A stretch of 56,074 nt of DNA from Acidimicrobium ferrooxidans DSM 10331 (GTDB lineage: Bacteria; Actinomycetota; Acidimicrobiia; Acidimicrobiales; Ilumatobacteraceae), in contig CAMDJX010000003.1 of assembly GCA_945900735.1 (NCBI GenBank), positions 1 through 56,074 of the forward strand, written 5' to 3'. Under the pieces are notes generated by a model that had not been told where the DNA came from, made no database searches, and saw only the letters and a list, made by a program, of their open reading frames with translations. The translations under genes and the position numbers were made by a program. Shown in pieces: positions 6,858 through 14,920 of this stretch (position 1 is its first letter; every line of letters begins with the position of its first letter).

Positions 6858-7768
6858 CCAAGTCGGTAACGGTGTTTGAGCGTTCTGCGCCGTGGATTTT
6901 TGTTGCGTTATGGAGCACCGGGTTTGTTGTTGCGCGGTACAGCACACGCCACGCTGGGCCTTTGGCGTTTCTCACCGTCAGAATGTTGTGCGCAGCTGTC
7001 TTGCTGTATGTGATTGCTTTGGTAATGAAAGCACCTCGGTTGCCTAGGGCGGCGTGGTCTACGTCGGCGATTGTTGGGGTGTGTATGCATGCCGTGTATT
7101 TGGGAGGAGTATTCATTGCCATCAAGCGCGGGCTGCCTTCGGGTTTGAGCGCGCTTATCGCAGGGCTTCATCCAGTTCTTACTTCGGTTGCGGGGCGTGT
7201 CTTGTTAAAAGAACACTTGCGTCGAAGCCAGTGGGCTGGTGTTGCGCTTGGTGTTACTGGCGTTGTTGTGGTGGTGATCGACAAATTGCGTGATGGCTTG
7301 GGTGATGTGACAAGACCAGCGCTCCTTGCGATGGTTATCTCGGTGGTTGGAATGTCGACCGGCACGCTCGTGCAACGATCTCGCGGCAAAGACATGCCAC
7401 TTATTACTGGCACTGCTGCTCAATACGTTTCGTCGGGGGCAGTGCTGCTCATTGCGTCGTCGCTATTTGAGACGTGGGAGTTTCATCTGACAGGGGAGAT
7501 GATCATGGCGTTGCTGTGGTCTGTATTGGTGTTGTCGCTTTCGGCGGTGATGCTGATGATGCTCTTGATATCCCGACACTCGGCTGCCCGCGTCAGCAGC
7601 CTGTTCTTTCTCACCCCCGCATTGAGCGCCATCGAGAGTGCCATTTTGTTCGGCGAGCGCCTTGGCCCCCTTGCCCTCGTAGCCCTCGTTGTTGCCTTAA
7701 CTGGCGTGTGGCTGACGATGCGCAACCCGGCCACTCCGGCAACCCCGCAAGAGCTGATTGCTGACTAG
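6854..7768 (+). CDS. DMT-superfamily (EamA) transporter
   Basis: This 304-residue membrane protein of the drug/metabolite transporter superfamily has two EamA repeats with about ten membrane helices. The first repeat opens with WIFVALWSTGFVVARY and ends with the VLLKEHLRRSQWAGVALG block; the second ends with SAILFGERLGPLALVAL. These 'E(H/R)L' turns before the last helix of each repeat are typical. It likely exports an amino acid or another small metabolite. I chose the ATG at 6854, which overlaps the preceding stop (ATGA), over an in-frame start 21 bases upstream. Confidence 0.88.
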   Translation: MTKSVTVFERSAPWIFVALWSTGFVVARYSTRHAGPLAFLTVRMLCAAVLLYVIALVMKAPRLPRAAWSTSAIVGVCMHAVYLGGVFIAIKRGLPSGLSALIAGLHPVLTSVAGRVLLKEHLRRSQWAGVALGVTGVVVVVIDKLRDGLGDVTRPALLAMVISVVGMSTGTLVQRSRGKDMPLITGTAAQYVSSGAVLLIASSLFETWEFHLTGEMIMALLWSVLVLSLSAVMLMMLLISRHSAARVSSLFFLTPALSAIESAILFGERLGPLALVALVVALTGVWLTMRNPATPATPQELIAD

Positions 7769-7803
7769 CGAGGTCGGAATTCCGCGTGTTTACGGGCTCT
7801 CAA

Positions 7804-7820
7804 CTTTATGTAATGTAAAG
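7804..7820. promoter_or_regulatory. Candidate operator upstream of aminotransferase
   Basis: CTTTATGTAATGTAAAG is an interrupted inverted repeat (CTTTA and TAAAG). It lies just upstream of an AT-rich -10-like stretch, TATATC (7829-7834). A regulator of the GntR type is one possibility. The evidence is weak. Confidence 0.3.
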
Positions 7821-7860
7821 GCTGGTCATATATCAAAGGCCTATTACAGGGGGTTGAGTT

Positions 7861-9057
7861 ATGTCGCTGGCAGAGCGCTTAGAACGATTGGGAACCGAGA
7901 CTGCATTTGCTGTTTCGTTGGCAGCTGCTGAGTGGGGCGCAAAAGGAAATCGAATTTTTCCGTTTCACCTTGGTGATCTGAACATCGCAACTTCACAAAA
8001 CATTGTTGATGCAATGAACAAAGCAATTGCCGATGGCAAGACGGGCTACTGCCCAGCTGCTGGGATACCGCAACTTCGAGAAGCACTTGCCGAAGATGTT
8101 GGCTCGCGTCGTGGCCTGCAGTTTGCGCCGAGCAATGTTGTGGTGCAGCCTGGCGGCAAACCGGTGATCACAAAATTTATTCAGGCAGTAATGAACCCCG
8201 GTGATGAAGTGCTGTATCCAAACCCGGGCTATCCGATTTATGAAAGCCAGATCGAATACTTCGGCGGAGTAGCAAAGGCGTATCGCTACTTGCCTTCAAA
8301 AACTGGTTTCGATATCGATATCGACCAGGTGAAGTCGTTGATTACCCCAAAGACAAAAGCGATTATCTATAACGATCTGCAAAACCCAATTGGTGCCGAA
8401 TCGACGGATGCCGAGCGCGAGGCGATTGCCGAACTTGCGATTAGGCACAATCTCTGGGTGCTCTCGGACGAGGCGTATTTTGAAATGCGGTATTCGGGAA
8501 AGTCGAAATCCATTGCGTCGCTTCCTGGCATGCAGGAACGCACCGTCATTTTGTACACATTCTCTAAAAAGTTTGCGATGACGGGTTGGCGCTTGGGCGC
8601 TTCAATCGCACCAACAGACATTTCGAATCAAATTGCGAAGCTGAACACCAACGACGAATCGTGCACAACGCACTTTGTGCAATACGGCGGCGTCGAGGGA
8701 ATTCGTGGAGATCAGTCGGCAATACCGGTGATGCTGAATACATTGCGCGACAGGCGCGACGTGGCCGTAAACATGTTGAACGCCATGCCCGGCATAAGCG
8801 TGCATTCACCAGAAGCTGCGTTCTACTTGTTCCCCGATGTCACTGGCGCAATGGAGAACAAAGGAATTAGCGACCTTGCCGAATTTGCCGAGCAAGCGTT
8901 GCACGCAACAGGTGTTTCGTTCTGCACACGCCGCCACTTCGGCCGTCCGCAAACAAACGAATCCCGTCAGTACATTCGGTTTGCCTTCTCCGGCATCAAC
9001 AAAGATGAAATTGCCGAGGGCCTCGAGCTCTTTGGCAACTGGGTGGCAAAGGGATAA
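7861..9057 (+). CDS. Class I/II pyridoxal-phosphate aminotransferase
   Basis: This 398-residue fold-type I aminotransferase has the expected sites: GYCPAAGIPQLREAL near residue 62, the NDLQNPIG substrate-cofactor motif around 171, LSDEAYFEM with Asp203, the PLP-binding Lys236 in YTFSKKFAMTGWRLG, and an arginine in the YIRFAFS strand near the C-terminus for the substrate carboxylate. The amino-acid specificity is not clear; aspartate/aromatic-type aminotransferases are closest in look. AGGGGG lies seven bases before the ATG as ribosome binding site. The stop overlaps the start of the hydroxyacid dehydrogenase (TAATG), so the two enzymes are coupled and may convert an amino acid to a 2-oxo acid and then a hydroxy acid. 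Confidence 0.88.
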   Translation: MSLAERLERLGTETAFAVSLAAAEWGAKGNRIFPFHLGDLNIATSQNIVDAMNKAIADGKTGYCPAAGIPQLREALAEDVGSRRGLQFAPSNVVVQPGGKPVITKFIQAVMNPGDEVLYPNPGYPIYESQIEYFGGVAKAYRYLPSKTGFDIDIDQVKSLITPKTKAIIYNDLQNPIGAESTDAEREAIAELAIRHNLWVLSDEAYFEMRYSGKSKSIASLPGMQERTVILYTFSKKFAMTGWRLGASIAPTDISNQIAKLNTNDESCTTHFVQYGGVEGIRGDQSAIPVMLNTLRDRRDVAVNMLNAMPGISVHSPEAAFYLFPDVTGAMENKGISDLAEFAEQALHATGVSFCTRRHFGRPQTNESRQYIRFAFSGINKDEIAEGLELFGNWVAKG

Positions 9058-10016
9058 TGGCAAAAGTTGTCGTAACGGGCAAGATCCCCGCTGTTGCTTT
9101 AGAGCGTTTGCGGGCCGAACATACTGTTGATGCGTGGGAGGATGAGTCGCTGATATCGCGCGATGAACTGCTGAGGCGTGTTGCAGGTACAGATGCGATT
9201 GTCTCGCTCTTGACCGAAAAAATTGATGCCGCACTTCTGGATGCCGCAGGTAAACAATTGCGCTCGGTTTCTAACGTTGCGGTGGGCTACAACAACATCG
9301 ATGTCCCTGCTTGTCGTGAGCGAAATGTGCTGGTGACAAATACGCCGGGCGTACTCACTGAGGCCACGGCCGACATAGCGATGGCGCTCATTTTGATGTC
9401 GACACGTCGGTTGGCTGAAGGCGAGCGAGTGATACGAGCACAGCAACCTTGGCAATGGGGAATGTTCTACATGCTTGGCTCGAGCATTCAGGGAAGCCAA
9501 TTGGGCATTGTTGGCATGGGCCAAATTGGTGCGGCGGTTGCCCGTCGGGCTCGGGCGTTCGGAATGACCATTGCCTATACAAAGCGTTCGCCGCTAGACG
9601 CCGAAACAGCAAAAGAACTTAACGCCACTCACATGGAGTTGGACGAGTTGTTGGCAACAAGTGATGTGGTGTCGCTGCACTGCCCGTACTCGCCAGAAAC
9701 ACACCATCTGATGAATGCATCGACAATCGGCAAGATGAAGAAGAGTGCTTATTTGATTAACACCGCTCGCGGGCCTGTTGTAGACGAAGAGGCGCTTGCA
9801 ACTGCGCTGCAACAAGGAAAGATTGCCGGCGCTGGTTTGGATGTCTTTGAAAAAGAACCAACCGTGCACCAGGCATTGATTGGGCTCGATAACGCCGTGC
9901 TCATTCCGCACTTGGGTTCGGCAACGGTAGAGACTCGAACCGCGATGGCCAATCTTGCAGTGACTAATGCCCTTGCGGTGTTGTCGGGGAAAACCGCACC
10001 AAACTTGGTGGGCTAG
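9057..10016 (+). CDS. D-2-hydroxyacid dehydrogenase (glyoxylate/hydroxypyruvate reductase type)
   Basis: This 319-residue NAD(P)-dependent D-isomer 2-hydroxyacid dehydrogenase has the Rossmann motif GMGQIGAAVARRA near residue 150, the LHCPYSPETHHLM segment, the catalytic arginine in NTARGPVVDEEAL, the catalytic glutamate in GLDVFEKEP and the catalytic histidine in IPHLGSAT. It reduces 2-oxo acids such as glyoxylate or hydroxypyruvate, or the reverse. Gene overlap with the aminotransferase suggests serine/glycine or related amino-acid interconversion. The start ATG shares its A with the preceding stop codon. Confidence 0.9.
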   Translation: MAKVVVTGKIPAVALERLRAEHTVDAWEDESLISRDELLRRVAGTDAIVSLLTEKIDAALLDAAGKQLRSVSNVAVGYNNIDVPACRERNVLVTNTPGVLTEATADIAMALILMSTRRLAEGERVIRAQQPWQWGMFYMLGSSIQGSQLGIVGMGQIGAAVARRARAFGMTIAYTKRSPLDAETAKELNATHMELDELLATSDVVSLHCPYSPETHHLMNASTIGKMKKSAYLINTARGPVVDEEALATALQQGKIAGAGLDVFEKEPTVHQALIGLDNAVLIPHLGSATVETRTAMANLAVTNALAVLSGKTAPNLVG

Positions 10017-10022
10017 CGCAAA

Positions 10023-10466
10023 CTATTTTTGCTCGGTGGCAAGAGCGTCGAGCAAGGTGTTCCAACCAAGCGTTGCGCATTTGATGCGTACTGGAAACTT
10101 CACAACACCTTGCAATGCCTCGAGGTCGCCCAAGTTGATTGACTCGTCAATTTCTGTGTCTTCTTCGTCAATGGTCATCATCTGTTTGAAGCGGCGAACA
10201 ATTGACTTCACTTGCTCGACTGGCTTTCCCTTGATTGCTGAAGTCATCATGGATGCAGAACTTTGACTGATCGAGCAACCAGAGCCGCTGAATCGAACAT
10301 CGGTTACGACGCCGTCTTGAACAGCGACAGAAATGCGGATCTCGTCGCCGCAGAGTGGGTTGTGTCCGTCGGCGGAAAGAGCGGGTGGGTCGAGTTCGCC
10401 GCGGTTGCGGGGCGTGCGGTAGTGATCAAGAATGATTTCTCGATATAGATCTTCTAGACCGGCCAT
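10023..10466 (-). CDS. sufU: SufU-type Fe-S cluster assembly scaffold / sulfur acceptor
   Basis: This 147-residue IscU-fold protein of the SufU class is the partner that accepts sulfur from SufS. Metal/sulfur ligands are Cys39 and Asp41 (NPLCGD), Cys64 (GSGCSIS) and Cys130 (IKCATLGW). The extra loop between the second and third ligand regions is typical of SufU as against IscU. The start is the ATG at 10466, with GGGAG eight bases upstream; longer in-frame extensions would overlap sufS. It is last of the sufC-sufS-sufU run, 22 bases after sufS. Confidence 0.93.
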   Translation of the reverse strand: MAGLEDLYREIILDHYRTPRNRGELDPPALSADGHNPLCGDEIRISVAVQDGVVTDVRFSGSGCSISQSSASMMTSAIKGKPVEQVKSIVRRFKQMMTIDEEDTEIDESINLGDLEALQGVVKFPVRIKCATLGWNTLLDALATEQK

Positions 10467-10488
10467 TGCGTGCTCCCTTTGCGCTCTA

Positions 10489-11715
10489 CTAAAAGATATC
10501 TGATGCGCTGTCGAGGGCATCGGCCAATGCATCGGCCTCGGACATGGTGTTATAGAAGTAGAAACTTGCCCGCGCAGTTGCGTTGGCACCCAGAATGCGC
10601 ATGAGGGGTTTGGCGCAGTGATGGCCGGCGCGAACACAGACGTTTTGCTGATCGAGCACCTGGCTGAGATCGTGCGGGTGGATGTCACGAAATGCGAAGG
10701 AGAACGTTGCGCCACGCAGTTCGGGGTTGGCCGGGCCGTGGATGGTGATTTCGTCGCCGAAGCGGTCTTTGAGCATGTTGAGCACATATGTGCTGAGCTC
10801 GATTTCGTGCTTGCGAACTTGGGCCATGCCCAATTTCTCGAGGTAGCCAACAGCGGCGCCCAAGCCAATGACATCCGTGATGGGCGGGGTGCCGGCCTCG
10901 AACTTTGCTGGCAATTCAGCAGTAGTGAAACCGTCGAGTCGAACATCGGAGATCATGTTGCCGCCGCCAAGAAATGGTGGCATGGCTTCGAGCAGCGCCT
11001 CGCGGCCCCACAAAATGCCAACGCCGGAAGGGCCACACATTTTGTGCGAACTGAACACCACGAAGTCGGCGTCCCACGCCTGCACGTCTGTGGGTTGGTG
11101 AGGTACCGACTGGCAACCGTCCACGAAAGCAAGTGCGCCTGCTTTGTGAGCGGCTGCGCATAGCCGTTGAACAGGGTTGATGGTTCCGAGCACGTTGGAC
11201 ATTGAAGTAAACGAAAACACTTTGACGCCGTCGAGAAGTGTGTCGAGCTGCGTTAAGTCGAGTTGGCCATCGTTGGTGAGTGGCACCCAGCGCAATTGGA
11301 TGCCGCGCTCGGCAACCAGCATGTGCCAAGGGACGATGTTTGCGTGATGTTCCATGTGCGTAAGCAATACGCTGTCGCCCGCTTTGAGGTTGGCTCGGCC
11401 CCAAGACATGATCAGAAGATTGAGCGATTCTGTTGCGTTCTTGGTGAAGATCACCTCGTGCGCTTTGGGCGCGTTGATGAATTTTGCAAGCGCGCTGCGT
11501 GCGCCCTCGTACAGGTCGGTTGCTTCTGCTGCCATTTGATACGCACTTCGATTAATTGGCGCATAACCGTTCGACATGAAGTTGGTCATTGCATCAATGA
11601 CCACTTGTGGTTTTTGCGAAGTGTTTGCGCTGTCGAGGTACACCAACGGCTTGCCGTTTATTTGGCGCTTCAGAACAGGGAAGTCGTTGCGGATTGAAGT
11701 TACGTCGAGGCTCAT
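10489..11715 (-). CDS. sufS: Cysteine desulfurase SufS
   Basis: This 408-residue group II cysteine desulfurase removes sulfur from cysteine to give alanine and an enzyme persulfide. PLP is held by Lys225 in FSSHKMCGPSG and the persulfide cysteine is Cys367 in RAGHHCAKPLM. THMEHHANIVPW (from about 119) and FEAGTPPI are other family markers. The ATG at 11715 gives the usual N-terminus, MSLDVTSIRNDFP. sufC lies 13 bases upstream, and SufU downstream is its normal sulfur acceptor in Gram-positive bacteria. Confidence 0.95.
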   Translation of the reverse strand: MSLDVTSIRNDFPVLKRQINGKPLVYLDSANTSQKPQVVIDAMTNFMSNGYAPINRSAYQMAAEATDLYEGARSALAKFINAPKAHEVIFTKNATESLNLLIMSWGRANLKAGDSVLLTHMEHHANIVPWHMLVAERGIQLRWVPLTNDGQLDLTQLDTLLDGVKVFSFTSMSNVLGTINPVQRLCAAAHKAGALAFVDGCQSVPHQPTDVQAWDADFVVFSSHKMCGPSGVGILWGREALLEAMPPFLGGGNMISDVRLDGFTTAELPAKFEAGTPPITDVIGLGAAVGYLEKLGMAQVRKHEIELSTYVLNMLKDRFGDEITIHGPANPELRGATFSFAFRDIHPHDLSQVLDQQNVCVRAGHHCAKPLMRILGANATARASFYFYNTMSEADALADALDSASDIF

Positions 11716-11728
11716 ATGTTGCTCGTTG

Positions 11729-12475
11729 TTACCTGTATGCCTCGTAGCCAGACTTTTCCAATTCTTCTGCAAGTTCCATGCCGCCAGACCTGACAATTTT
11801 TCCGTCGATGAGGATGTGCACGACGTCTGGTTGCAGTTCGTCGAGCAGGCGTTGGTAGTGCGTGATCAGCACGATGCCCATTGCTGGTCGTTCTTTACGT
11901 ACTTCGCGAATGCCTTGTGCGACGATGCGCAGTGCGTCGATGTCGAGACCCGAATCGGTTTCGTCGAGGATTGCAAGATCTGGCTCCAAAATGGCCATCT
12001 GCATGATTTCGTTGCGCTTCTTTTCGCCTCCGGAAAAGCCTTCGTTGAGATAACGATCAACAAAAGTGGAATCCATTCCTAAACGCTTCATCCACGACAT
12101 TGCTGAAAGGCGCAACTCCAGAATGGATAAGTCGATACCTTTGCGCGCCGAAAGTGCTTGGCGCAGAAACTGGATAACCGAAACACCGGCGATTTCTTGC
12201 GGGTACTGGAAGCCAAGAAAAATGCCGGCCTTCGCACGAGCATCAGTTGGCCACTCGTTGATGTTGTCGCCCTTGAAGAAAACTTGACCGGACAGCACGT
12301 CGTATTCGGGGGAGGCCAGAAGCACGTTGGCAAGTGTTGATTTGCCGGAACCATTTGGTCCCATGATGGCGTGGACTTCGCCCTCATTTACCGTGATCGA
12401 AAGGCCGCGCAGAATCTCGGCGTCGCCCTCGGTGGGCTTTGCATGAAGGGCTTCTACCCGGAACAGTTCGGTCAC
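11729..12475 (-). CDS. sufC: Fe-S assembly ATPase SufC
   Basis: This 248-residue ABC-type ATPase is the SufC subunit of the SufBCD scaffold. The Walker A motif is GPNGSGKST (39-47), the SufC-specific signature is GFSGGEKKR, the Walker B is LAILDETDSGLD and the H-loop is LITHYQR. The GTG start is supported by TACACT six bases upstream, suggesting a leaderless transcript that begins here. The usual partners SufB and SufD are not adjacent: the upstream neighbour is a desaturase closed off by a hairpin. Confidence 0.95.
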   Translation of the reverse strand: MTELFRVEALHAKPTEGDAEILRGLSITVNEGEVHAIMGPNGSGKSTLANVLLASPEYDVLSGQVFFKGDNINEWPTDARAKAGIFLGFQYPQEIAGVSVIQFLRQALSARKGIDLSILELRLSAMSWMKRLGMDSTFVDRYLNEGFSGGEKKRNEIMQMAILEPDLAILDETDSGLDIDALRIVAQGIREVRKERPAMGIVLITHYQRLLDELQPDVVHILIDGKIVRSGGMELAEELEKSGYEAYR

Positions 12476-12481
12476 AAACCC

Positions 12482-12487
12482 AGTGTA
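12482..12487 (-). promoter_or_regulatory. -10 element TACACT, leaderless start of sufC-sufS-sufU
   Basis: TACACT on the minus strand stands six bases before the GTG at 12475. It marks a separate transcription start for the sufCSU operon. Confidence 0.55.
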
Positions 12488-12502
12488 TTCAGGGCCTCTG
12501 GT

Positions 12503-12528
12503 ATTAGCACTACGGGCGTAGTGCTAAT
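12503..12528 (-). terminator. Hairpin terminator of the desaturase operon
   Basis: Perfect 11-base inverted repeat ATTAGCACTAC (12503-12513) and GTAGTGCTAAT (12518-12528) with a four-base loop. It overlaps the desaturase stop codon. There is no T-run after it in the minus direction, so termination strength is uncertain. Confidence 0.6.
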
Positions 12529-13510
12529 TATTTGGTGAAGTTTGGCTCGCCAGCGCCCGCCAAATAGCGGTGTAGCTGCGGAACTCGTACCCGTCTGTGA
12601 CATATCCAGTCTCTCGGAGCATGCGGTGATATTTGGGAAGCGATCGAAATGGGATTCCGGCATCCGCATGGTGCGCAATGTGCCAGCCCAAGTTGAACGG
12701 TACAAAAAGTAGTCGCGCAATGAGGTGTTGGCGTACGGAGTGAGTGGTAATTCGTCGGTCGTTGTCTGCGCGTAGCCCGCCGTGTTCGGCAATGGATCGA
12801 AGTCGGTTCATGACGCGCCACACGGTGAGGTAGGGAAGCAACCAAAAGAAAATATAAGCGAGTGGATGGACGAACACGGTCGCAATCACGAGGAGTATGA
12901 ATTGCACGAGAAATATTCGGCGCTGTGTACTTCGCTGAATATCGACTTTGCTAAACATGCCAAGAAATTGTCCGCGCAACATTTTGTAGCCCGTTGTACC
13001 AAGTCCATCGCGCTTCATTTTGCGCAAGAAACTTGCTGTCGTAATTGGATAATTGGCATACAGAGGGATGTCCGGTTCGTTTGGCCCAAACTCTTCTCTG
13101 TGATGTGCCATGTGTACGTGGCGATAGCCATCGGTATTCGTAAATGATGGGTATCCAAGCACCCATCGACCGACAAAGTCATTTACTGAGCGATTGCGAA
13201 AGAGTAAGCGATGCACCGATTCGTGCATCAGCGCCAGGCACTGAGCGTGCGAACGACCCATCAAAACAAACGCAATCAGGTAAGTGACTGGGTGATGCAG
13301 CCAGACGGCAGTCCAGATAACTGCTATGGCCTGGGCATAAATTGAAAAAACGGAAATGGCGTTGCGAAGATTTGGGATGTGTCGAAGCTCGCTGCGCATG
13401 TTTGAAGCGAGTCGACCATCCGACTTAATGAACTCGTTGTCGGAGACCACCCCAAAGACTGCGAGCGGTGGAACCATGCCACCTAGGCGTGGAGTCGATG
13501 CACTGTTCAC
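12524..13510 (-). CDS. Membrane fatty acid desaturase / hydroxylase family protein
   Basis: This protein of about 328 residues belongs to the membrane-bound di-iron fatty acid desaturase superfamily. The three histidine boxes are HESVH, HMAHH and HIAHH, in the expected order and separated by hydrophobic helices. A further SIAEHGG segment lies before the third box. The substrate could be an acyl lipid or a carotenoid-like compound and cannot be fixed here. The start is uncertain: GTG at 13510 follows the metallohydrolase stop by ten bases, and an ATG at 13477 is an alternative. It ends the vapB-vapC-metallohydrolase-desaturase run. Confidence 0.85.
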   Translation of the reverse strand: MNSASTPRLGGMVPPLAVFGVVSDNEFIKSDGRLASNMRSELRHIPNLRNAISVFSIYAQAIAVIWTAVWLHHPVTYLIAFVLMGRSHAQCLALMHESVHRLLFRNRSVNDFVGRWVLGYPSFTNTDGYRHVHMAHHREEFGPNEPDIPLYANYPITTASFLRKMKRDGLGTTGYKMLRGQFLGMFSKVDIQRSTQRRIFLVQFILLVIATVFVHPLAYIFFWLLPYLTVWRVMNRLRSIAEHGGLRADNDRRITTHSVRQHLIARLLFVPFNLGWHIAHHADAGIPFRSLPKYHRMLRETGYVTDGYEFRSYTAIWRALASQTSPNN

Positions 13511-13520
13511 AATGATTGTT

Positions 13521-14144
13521 CTACCAGCCCCGGTCGACCCACTCTTGAAAGTGCGGCCGCTCGGTGCCAATTGTGGAATCCAGGCCGTGGCCAGGAAGAA
13601 CGATGGTGTGGTCGGGGAACGTGAACAGTTTCGTGTCGATGGAATGGAGAATGGTGGCGAAATCACCGCCTTCGAGTGTGGTGTTGCCGGGGCCGCCGGG
13701 GAACAAGGTGTCGCCGGTGAAGAGCAGTGGTGTGTTTGCGACAGCAAACGAAATTGAGCCTTCGGTGTGGCCCGGGTTGTGAATGGCGTGAAGACGAAGG
13801 TTGCCTATTTCGATGACTTCCTTGTCGTCGATAAATACGTCGTAACCAACGTCTTTCAACCGTGGCGCATCAAGTGCAGTGACGGCAACTTCGTAGCCAG
13901 CTTCGCGCATGGCGGGTATTGCCTGAATGTGATCCCAATGACCGTGGGTTTCAAGCACGCGGGTAACGCCCAGAAGTTGGCAAAGTTCCAGCAACTGTTC
14001 GTGCTCGTTCGCCGCGTCGATGAGCACGGCTTCACCCGTGGCTCGGCAGCGAACAACGAAAACATTGTTGTCGTAGGGGCCAACAACAACTTTGTGCACC
14101 TCGGTGTTTGTGTCCTGCCAGTGCAGTGTGTTGTTTGCGGTCAT
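13521..14144 (-). CDS. MBL-fold metallo-hydrolase (glyoxalase II-like)
   Basis: This 207-residue metallo-beta-lactamase-fold hydrolase has the zinc motif THGHWDH (His67, His69, Asp71, His72), HNPGHTEGS for the next ligand, FTGDTLFPGG with the bridging Asp and LPGHG for the last His. This is the pattern of hydroxyacylglutathione hydrolase-like enzymes, which in mycothiol-using bacteria act on other thioesters or unknown substrates. Its ATG overlaps the stop of vapC (ATGA), so it is translated with the toxin-antitoxin genes. Confidence 0.88.
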   Translation of the reverse strand: MTANNTLHWQDTNTEVHKVVVGPYDNNVFVVRCRATGEAVLIDAANEHEQLLELCQLLGVTRVLETHGHWDHIQAIPAMREAGYEVAVTALDAPRLKDVGYDVFIDDKEVIEIGNLRLHAIHNPGHTEGSISFAVANTPLLFTGDTLFPGGPGNTTLEGGDFATILHSIDTKLFTFPDHTIVLPGHGLDSTIGTERPHFQEWVDRGW

Positions 14145-14545
14145 GCCGAGATCACTTCAAAGCCGAGCGACAATGCGACGGGAATCTGAGCCGGGTCGAA
14201 GGTGACATAGCGAATGGGTTGCGGAAGGCGTTGCGCTGCTGCCAGATGGATTGCGTCGCTGATATGCAGCGGTTGTTCGCGAACGAGGTGCGTTGCGTCG
14301 TCGAGGCATCTCTGGTCGACCGGAACGACTGCGATGTAATCCCAAGTGTGTCGAATTGCGTCTTCCAGATCGGTGCGAAGGATGGGCTCTTCAGTAAGTC
14401 GGTCGATCACGGTTAATGCTTCGCTCAGTGCGAGCGCACTTGCACACCAATCCGAATCGGCGAGCATGGCATCGTGTGTAATCGTTCGCATGCTGCCGCC
14501 AACATGCAGCGCAACGAGTGCGCTGGTATCGAGCACAACAGTCAT
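14141..14545 (-). CDS. vapC: PIN-domain toxin VapC
   Basis: This 134-residue PIN-domain ribonuclease is the toxin of a type II toxin-antitoxin pair. The acidic residues expected for Mg2+ binding are Asp6 (VVLDTSALVAL), Glu42 (LALSEAL), Asp97 (HISDAIHLAAA) and Asp117 (TFDPAQ). VapC toxins cut tRNA or rRNA at specific sites. The ATG overlaps the antitoxin stop as ATGA, the usual arrangement. All active-site residues are intact. Confidence 0.92.
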   Translation of the reverse strand: MTVVLDTSALVALHVGGSMRTITHDAMLADSDWCASALALSEALTVIDRLTEEPILRTDLEDAIRHTWDYIAVVPVDQRCLDDATHLVREQPLHISDAIHLAAAQRLPQPIRYVTFDPAQIPVALSLGFEVISA

Positions 14546-14829
14546 CCCCGCACCTCGCGCAGCGCTTGGTCGATTCGGGTTCCCGTATTGATGGCAAGCG
14601 GTGCGGTCAACGTAAATTCGCCGCGTCTGCGTGGTGCAATGATTGCCAATGTTGCCGCCAATTCGGTCATGGTCAATGTTGGCGCACTGGTTCGGATTGG
14701 GCCCAACGTTGCCGCGGGCTTTCCGTGCACGCTGATCACTACTTCTTCGCCGGCCTCTGCCCGCTTAACGTAGGTGGCGGATTGCTCGCGCAGCTCGCGG
14801 ATACCTACATGACGAGAGGGCTTTGCCAT
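14542..14829 (-). CDS. vapB: VapB / Phd-type antitoxin
   Basis: This 95-residue antitoxin of the Phd/YefM-type 'prevent-host-death' family has an N-terminal DNA-binding fold (VGIRELREQSATYVKRAEAGEEVVI, then HGKPAATLGPI) followed by a flexible tail that would wrap the VapC toxin. The ATG at 14829 is favoured because TACGAT lies six bases upstream; a second in-frame ATG at 14835 would add two residues. A perfect palindrome 23 bases upstream of that second ATG is the probable autoregulatory operator. Confidence 0.9.
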   Translation of the reverse strand: MAKPSRHVGIRELREQSATYVKRAEAGEEVVISVHGKPAATLGPIRTSAPTLTMTELAATLAIIAPRRRGEFTLTAPLAINTGTRIDQALREVRG

Positions 14830-14835
14830 AGGCAT

Positions 14836-14841
14836 ATCGTA
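14836..14841 (-). promoter_or_regulatory. -10 element TACGAT, leaderless start of vapBC operon
   Basis: TACGAT on the minus strand is six bases before the ATG at 14829. A -35-like TACACA lies upstream at 16-base spacing and overlaps the palindrome at 14858-14867. Confidence 0.55.
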
Positions 14842-14857
14842 GCGCGAAGCCGTAATT

Positions 14858-14867
14858 TGTGTACACA
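14858..14867. promoter_or_regulatory. Candidate VapBC autoregulatory operator
   Basis: TGTGTACACA is a perfect ten-base palindrome located over the likely -35 region of vapB. VapBC complexes normally repress their own promoter through such palindromes. Confidence 0.5.
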
Positions 14868-14920
14868 TAGGTACGCACACCGATTCGCTTTTGGGTGGTG
14901 TGATAAGGCAGGATGAATGC

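Noticed and set aside
13511-13747. N-terminal extension of the desaturase
   Set aside because: It overlaps the metallohydrolase in another frame and is rich in Pro/Ser/Thr of shadow type.
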